Below are positions 1-5,342 of a stretch of 6,015 bases of DNA, piece after piece. The stretch is taken from positions 1 through 6,015 of the forward strand of contig DYNS01000192.1 of the NCBI GenBank assembly GCA_020720965.1, in the 5' to 3' direction. This DNA comes from Anaerolinea sp. (GTDB taxonomy: Bacteria > Chloroflexota > Anaerolineae > Anaerolineales > Villigracilaceae). Every line of letters starts with the position of its first letter. The stretch's first letter is position 1. The notes beneath the pieces were generated by a model. It did no database searches and was not told where the DNA came from. It was given only the letters and a program-made list of their open reading frames with translations. The position numbers and the translations under genes were made by a program.

Positions 1-30
1 GGGCGGGGTTTCAACCCCCGCCCTTCTTGT
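1..30 (+). terminator. Probable intrinsic terminator of an upstream gene (outside window)
   Basis: An 8-bp perfect GC-rich stem (GGGCGGGG at 1-8 pairs with CCCCGCCC at 16-23) has a 7-nt loop and is followed by a T-rich run, TTCTTGTTTT, at 24-33. This is the form of a rho-independent terminator. The gene it serves lies to the left and is not visible, and the stem may extend beyond the window edge. The T-rich tail runs directly into the -10 box of the next gene. The tail is interrupted by C and G, so it is less ideal than the terminator at 712-740. Confidence 0.7.
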
Positions 31-32
31 TT

Positions 33-38
33 TATAAT
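33..38 (+). promoter_or_regulatory. -10 promoter box (TATAAT) for the small membrane-protein pair
   Basis: A perfect TATAAT consensus ends six bases before the ATG at 45, so the expected transcription start falls at or next to that ATG. This suggests a leaderless or nearly leaderless mRNA. The region 17 bp upstream (TTCAAC, 10-15) matches the -35 consensus poorly and lies in the loop of the preceding terminator hairpin. The placement argues against the alternative TTG start at 27, which would lie upstream of the promoter. The role is inferred from sequence only. Confidence 0.55.
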
Positions 39-44
39 AGGGCT

Positions 45-464
45 ATGCCAACCCCCATCATTCCCCAGCCCCAACGCCAATCCTTCCTTCAATACCGCCG
101 CGACGTCCGCCGCCAAATCATCCTGCCCATTGTTTTGGTCACTATTGTTTCTCTTGGGTTTGGCGGAATAGCCATTTACGCGGCAACTGCCCCCACTAAC
201 CAGGTTAGCCTATGGGCAGATATTTCCCTCATCTGGCTCATTATCCCCATCATGTTTTTGGCGCTCATCCAACTGGCTTTACTGGTTTGGATGGTGAGCG
301 GTTTGGCAAAAGCCCTAAAAATTGCACCGGAATACACCGCCAAAGCCCAGGGTTACGCCCTTTGGCTAAACGCCGAAATGATTCTCTGGGTGGATAAATT
401 GATAGAACCCGTGCTAAAACTAAAAACCTGGGCAGGCTTATTTGCCCCCGCGAAGGAGAAATGA
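45..464 (+). CDS. Small two-helix membrane protein of unknown function
   Basis: This encodes a 139-residue protein that I cannot assign to a named family. After a proline- and arginine-rich, positively charged N-terminus (about residues 1-24) there are two strongly hydrophobic segments, roughly residues 25-47 and 60-84. A C-terminal region of about 55 residues has amphipathic character (alternating Leu/Ile/Trp with Lys/Glu) and probably lies on the membrane surface. No catalytic motif, cysteine pair or signal-peptidase site is evident. The ATG at 45 is chosen over an in-frame TTG at 27, because the TTG precedes the TATAAT box and overlaps the upstream terminator tail. An AGGG lies only 2 nt before the ATG, too close for a normal ribosome binding site. 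The stop codon overlaps the start of the next gene (ATGA), so the two are probably translated together and may act together. Confidence 0.75.
   Translation: MPTPIIPQPQRQSFLQYRRDVRRQIILPIVLVTIVSLGFGGIAIYAATAPTNQVSLWADISLIWLIIPIMFLALIQLALLVWMVSGLAKALKIAPEYTAKAQGYALWLNAEMILWVDKLIEPVLKLKTWAGLFAPAKEK
453..458 (+). promoter_or_regulatory. Shine-Dalgarno (AAGGAG) of the second small gene
   Basis: AAGGAG lies inside the last codons of the preceding gene. It is 2 nt from the ATG at 461 and 5 nt from the ATG at 464. The spacing favours 464 as the codon actually used, which would shorten the product by one methionine. Confidence 0.7.
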
Positions 465-691
465 TGTCTAAAAAAGAAGAAATTCAACCCCGGAAGAACG
501 CCCCAACCCAAACCCTCCTCACCGGGGCGCTGATTGGTGCCGGAGCCGGGCTTGTCGCTGCTCACCTGTTGCGCCGCCGCGCCGACAAAACCGGGCGCAA
601 CGACACTCTTAATATCACCGAAGGTATAAAAATAGGCCTGCTGGTCTTTGGGTTACTTCGCGCCATTGCCGCACTGGGCGATGATGACTAA
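461..691 (+). CDS. Very small glycine-rich membrane protein of unknown function
   Basis: This is a 76-residue hypothetical protein (75 if the second ATG at 464 is used, which the Shine-Dalgarno spacing prefers). A charged, Lys/Glu-rich N-terminus of about 16 residues is followed by a Gly/Ala-rich hydrophobic segment (about residues 18-36). A basic patch RRRADK follows, then a second hydrophobic segment (about 54-71) and an acidic DDD tail. The pattern suggests a hairpin with two membrane helices and a short polar loop. The Gly-rich first helix could support close helix packing, but no family is recognised. It overlaps the preceding gene by 4 bp and is followed by a strong terminator, so the two genes form a closed two-gene transcription unit. 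A function in the envelope is an inference from hydrophobicity alone. Confidence 0.7.
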   Translation: MMSKKEEIQPRKNAPTQTLLTGALIGAGAGLVAAHLLRRRADKTGRNDTLNITEGIKIGLLVFGLLRAIAALGDDD

Positions 692-711
692 AAAATAACC
701 TGCTCACACCC

Positions 712-740
712 AAACGACCGAGAGCCTCGGTCGTTTTTTC
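712..740 (+). terminator. Intrinsic terminator after the small membrane-protein pair
   Basis: A perfect 9-bp stem (ACGACCGAG at 714-722 with CTCGGTCGT at 726-734) closes a 3-nt loop (AGC) and is followed by TTTTT (735-739). Two flanking A residues at 712-713 can also pair with the T run. This is a classical rho-independent terminator, 20 bp after the stop codon at 691, and it separates the pair from lepA. Confidence 0.92.
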
Positions 741-746
741 TTTTCT

Positions 747-773
747 TTGGCGCGAGATAAAATCGAGTATACT
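747..773 (+). promoter_or_regulatory. Candidate lepA promoter
   Basis: TATACT at 768-773 (5 of 6 to the -10 consensus) lies 16 nt before the lepA ATG. That predicts a transcription start near 780 and a leader of only about 10 nt. The best -35-like element is TTGGCG (747-752, 4 of 6), with a short 15-nt spacer. TAAAAT at 758-763 is an alternative -10. The promoter sits just after the terminator at 712-740, as expected for a new transcription unit. No good Shine-Dalgarno is seen before the ATG. Confidence 0.5.
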
Positions 774-789
774 TTCGCGGATTAAGCCT

Positions 790-2589
790 ATGACAGAAAA
801 TATCCGAAATTTTTGTATTATCGCCCATGTTGACCATGGCAAATCTACCCTGGCGGACCGCCTGCTGCAATTTACCGGCACCATCTCAGACCGGGATATG
901 ACCGAACAAGTGCTGGACAGCATGGATTTGGAACGCGAAAAAGGCGTGACGATTAAAGCCTCTGCCGTGCGGATGAATTACCGCGCCCAGGATGGCAACG
1001 CCTACGAGTTGAACCTGATTGACACCCCAGGGCATGTGGATTTTGGCTACGAAGTGAGCCGCGCCTTGCAAGCCTGCGAAGGCGCTTTGCTTGTGGTGGA
1101 TGCCACTCAGGGGATTGAAGCCCAAACCCTGGCAAACCTGTACCAGGCGCTGAATGCCGACCTGGAGATTATCCCCGTCATCAACAAAATTGACCTGCCC
1201 TCTGCCCGCCCGGATGAAGTGGCGGAGGATATTGCCGCGCTGATTGGGGGTGATGCCGCCGATGTGCTGCAAATCTCCGCCAAATCTGGGATTAACATCG
1301 AACAGGTGTTGGAATCGGTGGTGAGGCGGGTTCCGCCCCCCAGGGGCGAAGATGCCAAACCCGCCCGCGCCCTGGTCTTCGATTCGCATTACGACTCTTA
1401 CAAGGGTGTTATCTGCTATGTGCGCGTGGTGGAAGGGGCACTTGCCGCCAACGAAACCATCCGGCTGATGGCTACCGGCGTGGAAGTGAAGCCCATTGAA
1501 GTGGGAATCTTTGCGCCAACCATGAAACCTGTCAGCCTGTTGAGCGCCGGGGAAGTGGGCTACGTGGCTACCGGGTTGAAAACGGTGCATGATGCCCGCG
1601 TGGGAGATACCATTACCAGAGTCAACGCCCCGGCGGCTGAAGCCCTTCCCGGGTATTTCCATCCCAAACCGATGGTGTTTGCCGGGATTTACCCGGTGGA
1701 TGCCGAAGATTATAGCGACCTGCGCGATGCGCTGGAAAAACTGCAACTGAATGACGCCTCGTTGACTTTTGAGCCGGAGACTTCGCAGGCGATTGGTTTC
1801 GGTTTCCGTGCCGGGTTTTTGGGGCTTTTTCACATGGAGATTATTCAGGAGCGGATTGAGCGCGAATATGACCTGGATGTTCTTTTTACCGCGCCTTCGG
1901 TGGAGTATCAGGTGCTGACAATTGGGGATGAAATTTTGCTGATTGATTCTCCCGCGCAGCTGCCGGACGAAAGCAAGGTGCTGGAAATCCGCGAACCCTG
2001 GATGACGATTGAGATTATTACCCCAACCGAATTTTATGGACCCATTATGGAACTTGTGACCAAACGGCGCGGGGCGTTTAAGAGCCAGGAGTACCCGGCT
2101 CCTCACCGGGTGCAGTTGAATTTTGAGATTCCCCTGGCGGAATTGATTGTGGATTTTTTTGACTCGTTGAAGAGCCGCACCAAAGGCTATGCCTCTCTCG
2201 ATTATCAATTTTTGGAATATCGCGCCGACCAGCTGCAAAAACTGGAGATTCTGGTCAACGCCGAACCGGTGGATGCCCTGGCGGCGATTGTGCATAACAA
2301 GGATGCCTATTACAAAGGGCAGGTGTTGATTACGAAACTAAAGGATTTGATACCTCGTCAGTTGTTCGAGGTTGCCATTCAGGCTTCTTCGGGTGGGCGG
2401 GTGATTAGCCGCGCCAATGTTCGCGCCATGCGTAAGGACGTATTGGCAAAATGTTACGGCGGCGATATTACCCGCAAAAAGAAACTGCTGGAGAAGCAGA
2501 AAAAAGGCAAGCGCCGCATGAAGATGGTCGGCAATGTGGAAATTCCGCAAGACGCTTTTATGGCAGTGTTGAAACTGGGCGATGAGTAA
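790..2589 (+). CDS. lepA: Elongation factor 4 (LepA), ribosome-associated GTPase
   Basis: LepA/EF4 is a translational GTPase that binds the ribosome, has been linked to back-translocation, and more recently to 30S subunit biogenesis; it works in the cytoplasm and at the membrane. The 599-residue length equals that of the E. coli protein. All GTPase motifs are present: P-loop AHVDHGKST (12-20), switch I region REKGVTIKA (49-57) with the conserved Thr54, DTPGH (78-82), NKID (132-135) and SAK (163-165). EF-G-like domains follow (around 190-480). The LepA-specific C-terminal domain ends in a Lys/Arg-rich stretch and the motif VEIPQDAFMAVL near the end, which separates it from EF-G, TypA and IF2. 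The ATG start is fixed by the short distance from the promoter and by the usual distance of the P-loop from the N-terminus. The first downstream gene starts on the next base after the stop codon and no terminator intervenes. Confidence 0.98.
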   Translation: MTENIRNFCIIAHVDHGKSTLADRLLQFTGTISDRDMTEQVLDSMDLEREKGVTIKASAVRMNYRAQDGNAYELNLIDTPGHVDFGYEVSRALQACEGALLVVDATQGIEAQTLANLYQALNADLEIIPVINKIDLPSARPDEVAEDIAALIGGDAADVLQISAKSGINIEQVLESVVRRVPPPRGEDAKPARALVFDSHYDSYKGVICYVRVVEGALAANETIRLMATGVEVKPIEVGIFAPTMKPVSLLSAGEVGYVATGLKTVHDARVGDTITRVNAPAAEALPGYFHPKPMVFAGIYPVDAEDYSDLRDALEKLQLNDASLTFEPETSQAIGFGFRAGFLGLFHMEIIQERIEREYDLDVLFTAPSVEYQVLTIGDEILLIDSPAQLPDESKVLEIREPWMTIEIITPTEFYGPIMELVTKRRGAFKSQEYPAPHRVQLNFEIPLAELIVDFFDSLKSRTKGYASLDYQFLEYRADQLQKLEILVNAEPVDALAAIVHNKDAYYKGQVLITKLKDLIPRQLFEVAIQASSGGRVISRANVRAMRKDVLAKCYGGDITRKKKLLEKQKKGKRRMKMVGNVEIPQDAFMAVLKLGDE

Positions 2590-2601
2590 ATGATGAGTAA
2601 A
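2581..2601 (+). repeat. Tandem 10-bp direct repeat across the lepA stop and endonuclease start
   Basis: GATGAGTAAA occurs at 2581-2590 and again at 2592-2601, separated by a single T. The first copy carries the last lepA sense codons and stop (GAT GAG TAA). The second, in another frame, supplies the second ATG of the endonuclease gene. It may be a short duplication made when the restriction cassette joined lepA, or a coincidence of short AT-rich codons. Confidence 0.6.
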
Positions 2602-3399
2602 AAACAACAGGTTCTACTGGCATTGTTTGAAACCTGCCGGTTGCGCCAAAATTATGTTTTTGATAACGACATGGTGGAGGCTGCCTGCCTTCAGGTTGGG
2701 TTCAAAAACAAGTTTGATGTGACGAAACTGGACAGCGAAACTCTGCTACCTGCCACCTTGCGCGAACAAGGATTCGCCGTTATCCACAAAGGACGCGGTC
2801 AGCATGAGTTTGTGCGCGGTTTGGAACAGGTGTACCATCACTTTGAACCTGTTCCAGACGAGGTTGTCTGGCTCTACCGCAAAAGCCTGTTGAACGAATA
2901 CAATTCTAGCGAGGCGAATATTCTCTCGGTAGCAAACAACCAGCGCATTCTGCATCACTTCTTATTTGGCATCGACCATGAGTTTGATGCAGTTGATATT
3001 GCTGACCGTCCCAAGACTTATTTTCCGCACCGCACCAAGGCGGATTTAACCTACCGCTTTGGCAGCGTCGAGGTTGTTCTTCACAAAATCCAAATTGAGA
3101 TTGACTTGACGATTGAGTATCAGGGCGTGATTGGCGTTTTTGAAGCCAAGAATGGAACTCCCGCTAGTTTTTCGGTATATCAGTTGTATCATCCTTTTTT
3201 GTATTATCACCAAGCCAAAGCCCGCGCCGACATGGCTGCAAAAATAAAAGAAATTTCCTGCATTTATGTCACCCGCCAAAAAGAAGCCGGGCAGTCGGTG
3301 TTGAGTATGTGGGCATACGACTTTGCAGACCCCCGTGACATCACATCCATCTACCTGAAAAAATCCCGCAGATACCGTTTGGTAGGCAAGAATGACTGA
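2590..3399 (+). CDS. Probable type II restriction endonuclease, PD-(D/E)XK fold
   Basis: This 269-residue protein of no recognised named subfamily is called an endonuclease from a motif and its neighbour. The C-terminal half has a PD-(D/E)XK-like core: beta strand IEIDLTIE (169-176) with candidate Asp172, then VFEAKNG (183-189) with Glu185 and Lys187. A helix with Gln198 (SVYQLYHPFLYY) follows, as in many restriction and repair nucleases. The N-terminal half (about 1-130) is a mixed helical region that may bind DNA or dimerise. The gene starts at an ATG ATG pair immediately after the lepA TAA, with no clear Shine-Dalgarno, so translation probably depends on ribosomes ending lepA. It overlaps the following DNA methyltransferase by 8 bp, the strongest support for a restriction role. 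Base composition is lower in G+C than lepA, suggesting horizontal acquisition. The recognition site cannot be read from the sequence. Another nuclease role is possible but less likely. Confidence 0.78.
   Translation: MMSKKQQVLLALFETCRLRQNYVFDNDMVEAACLQVGFKNKFDVTKLDSETLLPATLREQGFAVIHKGRGQHEFVRGLEQVYHHFEPVPDEVVWLYRKSLLNEYNSSEANILSVANNQRILHHFLFGIDHEFDAVDIADRPKTYFPHRTKADLTYRFGSVEVVLHKIQIEIDLTIEYQGVIGVFEAKNGTPASFSVYQLYHPFLYYHQAKARADMAAKIKEISCIYVTRQKEAGQSVLSMWAYDFADPRDITSIYLKKSRRYRLVGKND
2822..2856. repeat. 10-bp perfect inverted repeat inside the endonuclease gene
   Basis: TGGAACAGGT (2822-2831) and ACCTGTTCCA (2847-2856) are exact reverse complements separated by 15 nt. The arms could form an mRNA hairpin or be two half-sites for a DNA-binding protein. 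They lie within codons 78-89 of the endonuclease gene. A repeat of this size could also arise by chance in 6 kb. Confidence 0.6.
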
Positions 3400-4219
3400 G
3401 AATTTTTTGAATACGGTCTTTAACGAGGATGTTCTTGCCGTTCTCCAGCGAATGCCCGCAGAATCGGTAGATATGGTGTACGGCGACCCGGACTATAACG
3501 TTGGTATAAACTATGCGGGAAAAAACTATTCCACCGCCTGGAATGAGTATATCAACTGGTATATTGAACTTGCTCGTGAGAGTATGCGGGTTCTAAAACC
3601 GAGCGGCAATCTGTTTTTTATTAATTACCCCAAGCAGAACGCTCATCTGCGCGTTCGATACCTGGACGAAGCCGCCTATGATGTGCATGATTACGTCTGG
3701 GTCTACAACACCAATGTTGGTCATAGCCCCCGACATTTTACAACGGCGCACCGCTCCATTTTGCACGCCACAAAAACGAAAGAAAGTCACTTTTACAAAG
3801 ACAATGTCGCAGAGCCTTATCTCAATCCAAATGATAAACGTATTCGTCAGCGTATTGCCGAAGGGCATAAAGGTAGAATGCCCTACTCATGGCTTTACTA
3901 TGACCTAGTAAAAAATGTTTCCAAAGATAAGACTTTTCACGCCTGTCAAATCCCATTAGGATTGGTGGAGACTCTCATCAAAGCATCTACCCAAGAAAAT
4001 GATGCCGTTATGATACTTTTTGGCGGCTCCGGTTCTGAAATTGTGGCTTGCCAAAACCTGAAACGGAACTTCATCTCTTGCGAACTGCATCCGGACTACT
4101 ACGCCATGATTTTAGACCGCCTTCAAAGCGGCGGCAATATTCACAACAAGTACCGCTTGGAATTCCGTAAAAAGACTGCAGAGACGGAGAATCAACAGCC
4201 CACACTAACGCTGTTTTAA
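3392..4219 (+). CDS. Site-specific DNA methyltransferase, beta class (N4-cytosine or N6-adenine)
   Basis: This enzyme transfers a methyl group from S-adenosylmethionine to an exocyclic amino group in DNA, here presumably protecting the host from the adjacent endonuclease. The 275-residue protein has the circularly permuted motif order of the beta class (N6_N4_Mtase family). Catalytic motif IV is near the N-terminus as GDPDYNVG (31-38). Motif X-like sequence around 183-207 (HACQIPLGLVETLIKA) follows, then the AdoMet-binding motif I FGGSGSE (210-216) and an acidic motif II residue near Glu231. The region between motifs IV and X is the likely target-recognition part. The catalytic tetrad reads DPDY, not the usual DPPY. 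The start lies inside the end of the endonuclease gene, with only a weak TAGG ahead of it, indicating translational coupling. G+C is low: 22 of 60 bases at 3781-3840. Whether adenine or cytosine is methylated, and the target site, cannot be told. Confidence 0.93.
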   Translation: MTENFLNTVFNEDVLAVLQRMPAESVDMVYGDPDYNVGINYAGKNYSTAWNEYINWYIELARESMRVLKPSGNLFFINYPKQNAHLRVRYLDEAAYDVHDYVWVYNTNVGHSPRHFTTAHRSILHATKTKESHFYKDNVAEPYLNPNDKRIRQRIAEGHKGRMPYSWLYYDLVKNVSKDKTFHACQIPLGLVETLIKASTQENDAVMILFGGSGSEIVACQNLKRNFISCELHPDYYAMILDRLQSGGNIHNKYRLEFRKKTAETENQQPTLTLF

Positions 4220-4222
4220 GGA
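4218..4222 (+). promoter_or_regulatory. Shine-Dalgarno (AAGGA) supporting a TTG start
   Basis: AAGGA overlaps the methyltransferase stop codon (TAAGGA) and lies 6 nt before TTG at 4229. The spacing is ideal and decides in favour of this non-ATG start. The next in-frame ATG (4262) has no comparable site. Confidence 0.8.
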
Positions 4223-4228
4223 CATCCC

Positions 4229-5239
4229 TTGACCAAAAATCCCCCCTCCACCCTCCGCCGGATGCTCCCCGGATTACTCGTCAGCCTGGCGCTGATTGGG
4301 GCAATTGCCTATTTTGTAGACTTCAACGAAGTCTACAACGCCCTGCGCGCCGCCGATTTCACCCTGCTGGCTGTGGTTTTTGGCTTGGGCATTCTCTGGC
4401 TGTTGATGCGTGCCGTTGTCTGGCGCACCCTCCTGCGTGAACGCGCCCCCTACGGCAAAGTCTTCCTGACCATCATGGAAGGCTACCTGCTGAACAACTT
4501 CCTCCCTTTTCGGCTGGGGGAGGTGGGGCGGGCTTTCTTACTCAGCCGAAAAAGCGACCTGAAATTCGGCGAAATTTTGCCCACCATCATCATCGAGCGC
4601 ATTACCGACCTGGCTTTTTCGGCAGCGATTTTCCTCGCCGCCATCCCCTTTGTGGTCGGTGCCGAAGGTGCCGATTCGGCTGCCTGGGCGGTGGGCGCAG
4701 CGGTGATTTTGGGGTTGGCGGCTATGTTCTGGCTGGCGCATCATCGTCCCTGGGCGCAGGGCGTGTTTACCAACATCAGCGCCCGCCTCCCCTTTCTGGC
4801 GCGGTTTGCAGACTTTTTCTCCGCCCTGCTGGACGGTCTGGCGGTACTCACCGACCCCTGGCTTTCTGCCCGCTTTTTGGGGTGGATGACCCTTAACTGG
4901 GGGCTGGCAATTGTGCAATATTACCTGCTCTCTCTCGCCTTTTTCCCGCAAGCGCAGCCGGTGTGGGGCATGTTCGTTTTGGGCGCGGCAGCCTTCGGCG
5001 GCGCGATTCCCTCCCTGCCCGGCGGAGTCGGGACGATGGAGGGCGCTTTTGGCGCGGCGTTGACCCTGCTTTCCGGCGACCAATCCACCGCTTTGGCGGT
5101 TGCCCTTAGCAGCCGGGCGCTTAACTACACTTACAGCCTCACCTTTGGTTTATACGGCATCTCCCGCGAGGGACAAACCCTTAGCCAGTTATACGCCGAT
5201 TTAACCGGTGGCAAGGTTGGGGCAGGGAATAAAGAATAG
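4229..5239 (+). CDS. LPG-synthase-TM / flippase-like polytopic membrane protein (YbhN/UPF0104 type)
   Basis: This 336-residue integral membrane protein belongs to the family formed by the transmembrane part of lysylphosphatidylglycerol synthase (MprF). It lacks the C-terminal aminoacyl-transfer domain of MprF, so it is unlikely to make LPG itself. Stand-alone members are annotated as flippase-like and are often found beside glycosyltransferase or lipid genes. Family signatures are clear: NNFLPFRLGEVGR (89-101), ERITD (123-127) and SLPGGVGTMEG (262-272). Hydrophobic helices lie at about 13-30, 44-66, 128-145, 151-170, 215-237, 246-261 and 285-310. The start is TTG, backed by AAGGA at 6-nt spacing; Met12 would cut the N-terminus with no ribosome binding site. 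It begins 9 nt after the methyltransferase stop and may be co-transcribed with it, but high G+C (46 of 60 at 4981-5040) sets it apart. The transported lipid is unknown. Confidence 0.9.
   Translation: MTKNPPSTLRRMLPGLLVSLALIGAIAYFVDFNEVYNALRAADFTLLAVVFGLGILWLLMRAVVWRTLLRERAPYGKVFLTIMEGYLLNNFLPFRLGEVGRAFLLSRKSDLKFGEILPTIIIERITDLAFSAAIFLAAIPFVVGAEGADSAAWAVGAAVILGLAAMFWLAHHRPWAQGVFTNISARLPFLARFADFFSALLDGLAVLTDPWLSARFLGWMTLNWGLAIVQYYLLSLAFFPQAQPVWGMFVLGAAAFGGAIPSLPGGVGTMEGAFGAALTLLSGDQSTALAVALSSRALNYTYSLTFGLYGISREGQTLSQLYADLTGGKVGAGNKE
4314..4338. repeat. Perfect 11-bp hairpin inside the flippase-like gene
   Basis: TTGTAGACTTC (4314-4324) and GAAGTCTACAA (4328-4338) are exact reverse complements around a 3-nt loop (AAC). 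The element covers codons 29-37, just after the first predicted membrane helix. There is no T run after it and it lies in coding sequence, so it is not a conventional terminator. It could act as a stable mRNA stem or a palindromic protein-binding site. Confidence 0.8.
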
Positions 5240-5243
5240 AAAG

Positions 5244-5316
5244 TCGAGAGTAGAGAATAATGATTTGTCATTGGGGTCACTACTCCCCAATAACGGTTCT
5301 CGAATATCTATTCTCC
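5244..5316. repeat. Intergenic nested inverted repeats upstream of the epimerase gene
   Basis: The 103-bp gap holds a perfect 7-bp stem, ATTGGGG (5270-5276) with CCCCAAT (5285-5291), around an 8-nt loop. Further out, GAGAATA (5253-5259) pairs with TATTCTC (5309-5315). TCGAGA (5244-5249) is complementary to TCTCGA (5298-5303) and would compete with that outer pairing. Both flanks are rich in GAGA or its complement, as in a degenerate palindromic intergenic repeat. No T run follows the central stem, so it is not a normal rho-independent terminator, though it could still end or stabilise the upstream transcript. I see no convincing promoter in the gap. Confidence 0.55.
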
Positions 5317-5331
5317 AACCACTACCAATAC

Positions 5332-5337
5332 AAGGAG
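5332..5337 (+). promoter_or_regulatory. Shine-Dalgarno (AAGGAG) of the epimerase gene
   Basis: A consensus AAGGAG lies 5 nt before the ATG at 5343 and fixes that start. It is the strongest ribosome binding site in the window. Confidence 0.85.
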
Positions 5338-5342
5338 AATTT

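Noticed and set aside
27..44. Upstream TTG start extending the first small membrane protein by six residues
   Set aside because: The TTG lies upstream of the TATAAT box and in the tail of the terminator hairpin, with no ribosome binding site.
886..2295. Long reverse-strand open frame (469 codons) across lepA
   Set aside because: It is antisense to an unmistakable lepA, is rich in His, Gly, Gln and Arg with no recognisable motif, and follows from codon bias of the + strand gene.
3095..3123. Possible internal promoter TTGAGA-17 nt-TATCAG upstream of the methyltransferase
   Set aside because: The -10 part matches only 4 of 6 bases and lies inside coding sequence about 270 bp from the start. 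With this degeneracy such a match is expected by chance.
4538..5083. Reverse-strand open frame (181 codons) inside the flippase-like gene
   Set aside because: It has a low-complexity, Arg/Gln/Gly-rich translation with no motif. The sense frame carries clear family signatures.
5265..5293. TTGTCA as a -35 box for the epimerase gene
   Set aside because: The bases 16-18 nt downstream (CCAATAAC region) do not resemble a -10 box, and the element lies in the palindrome arms.
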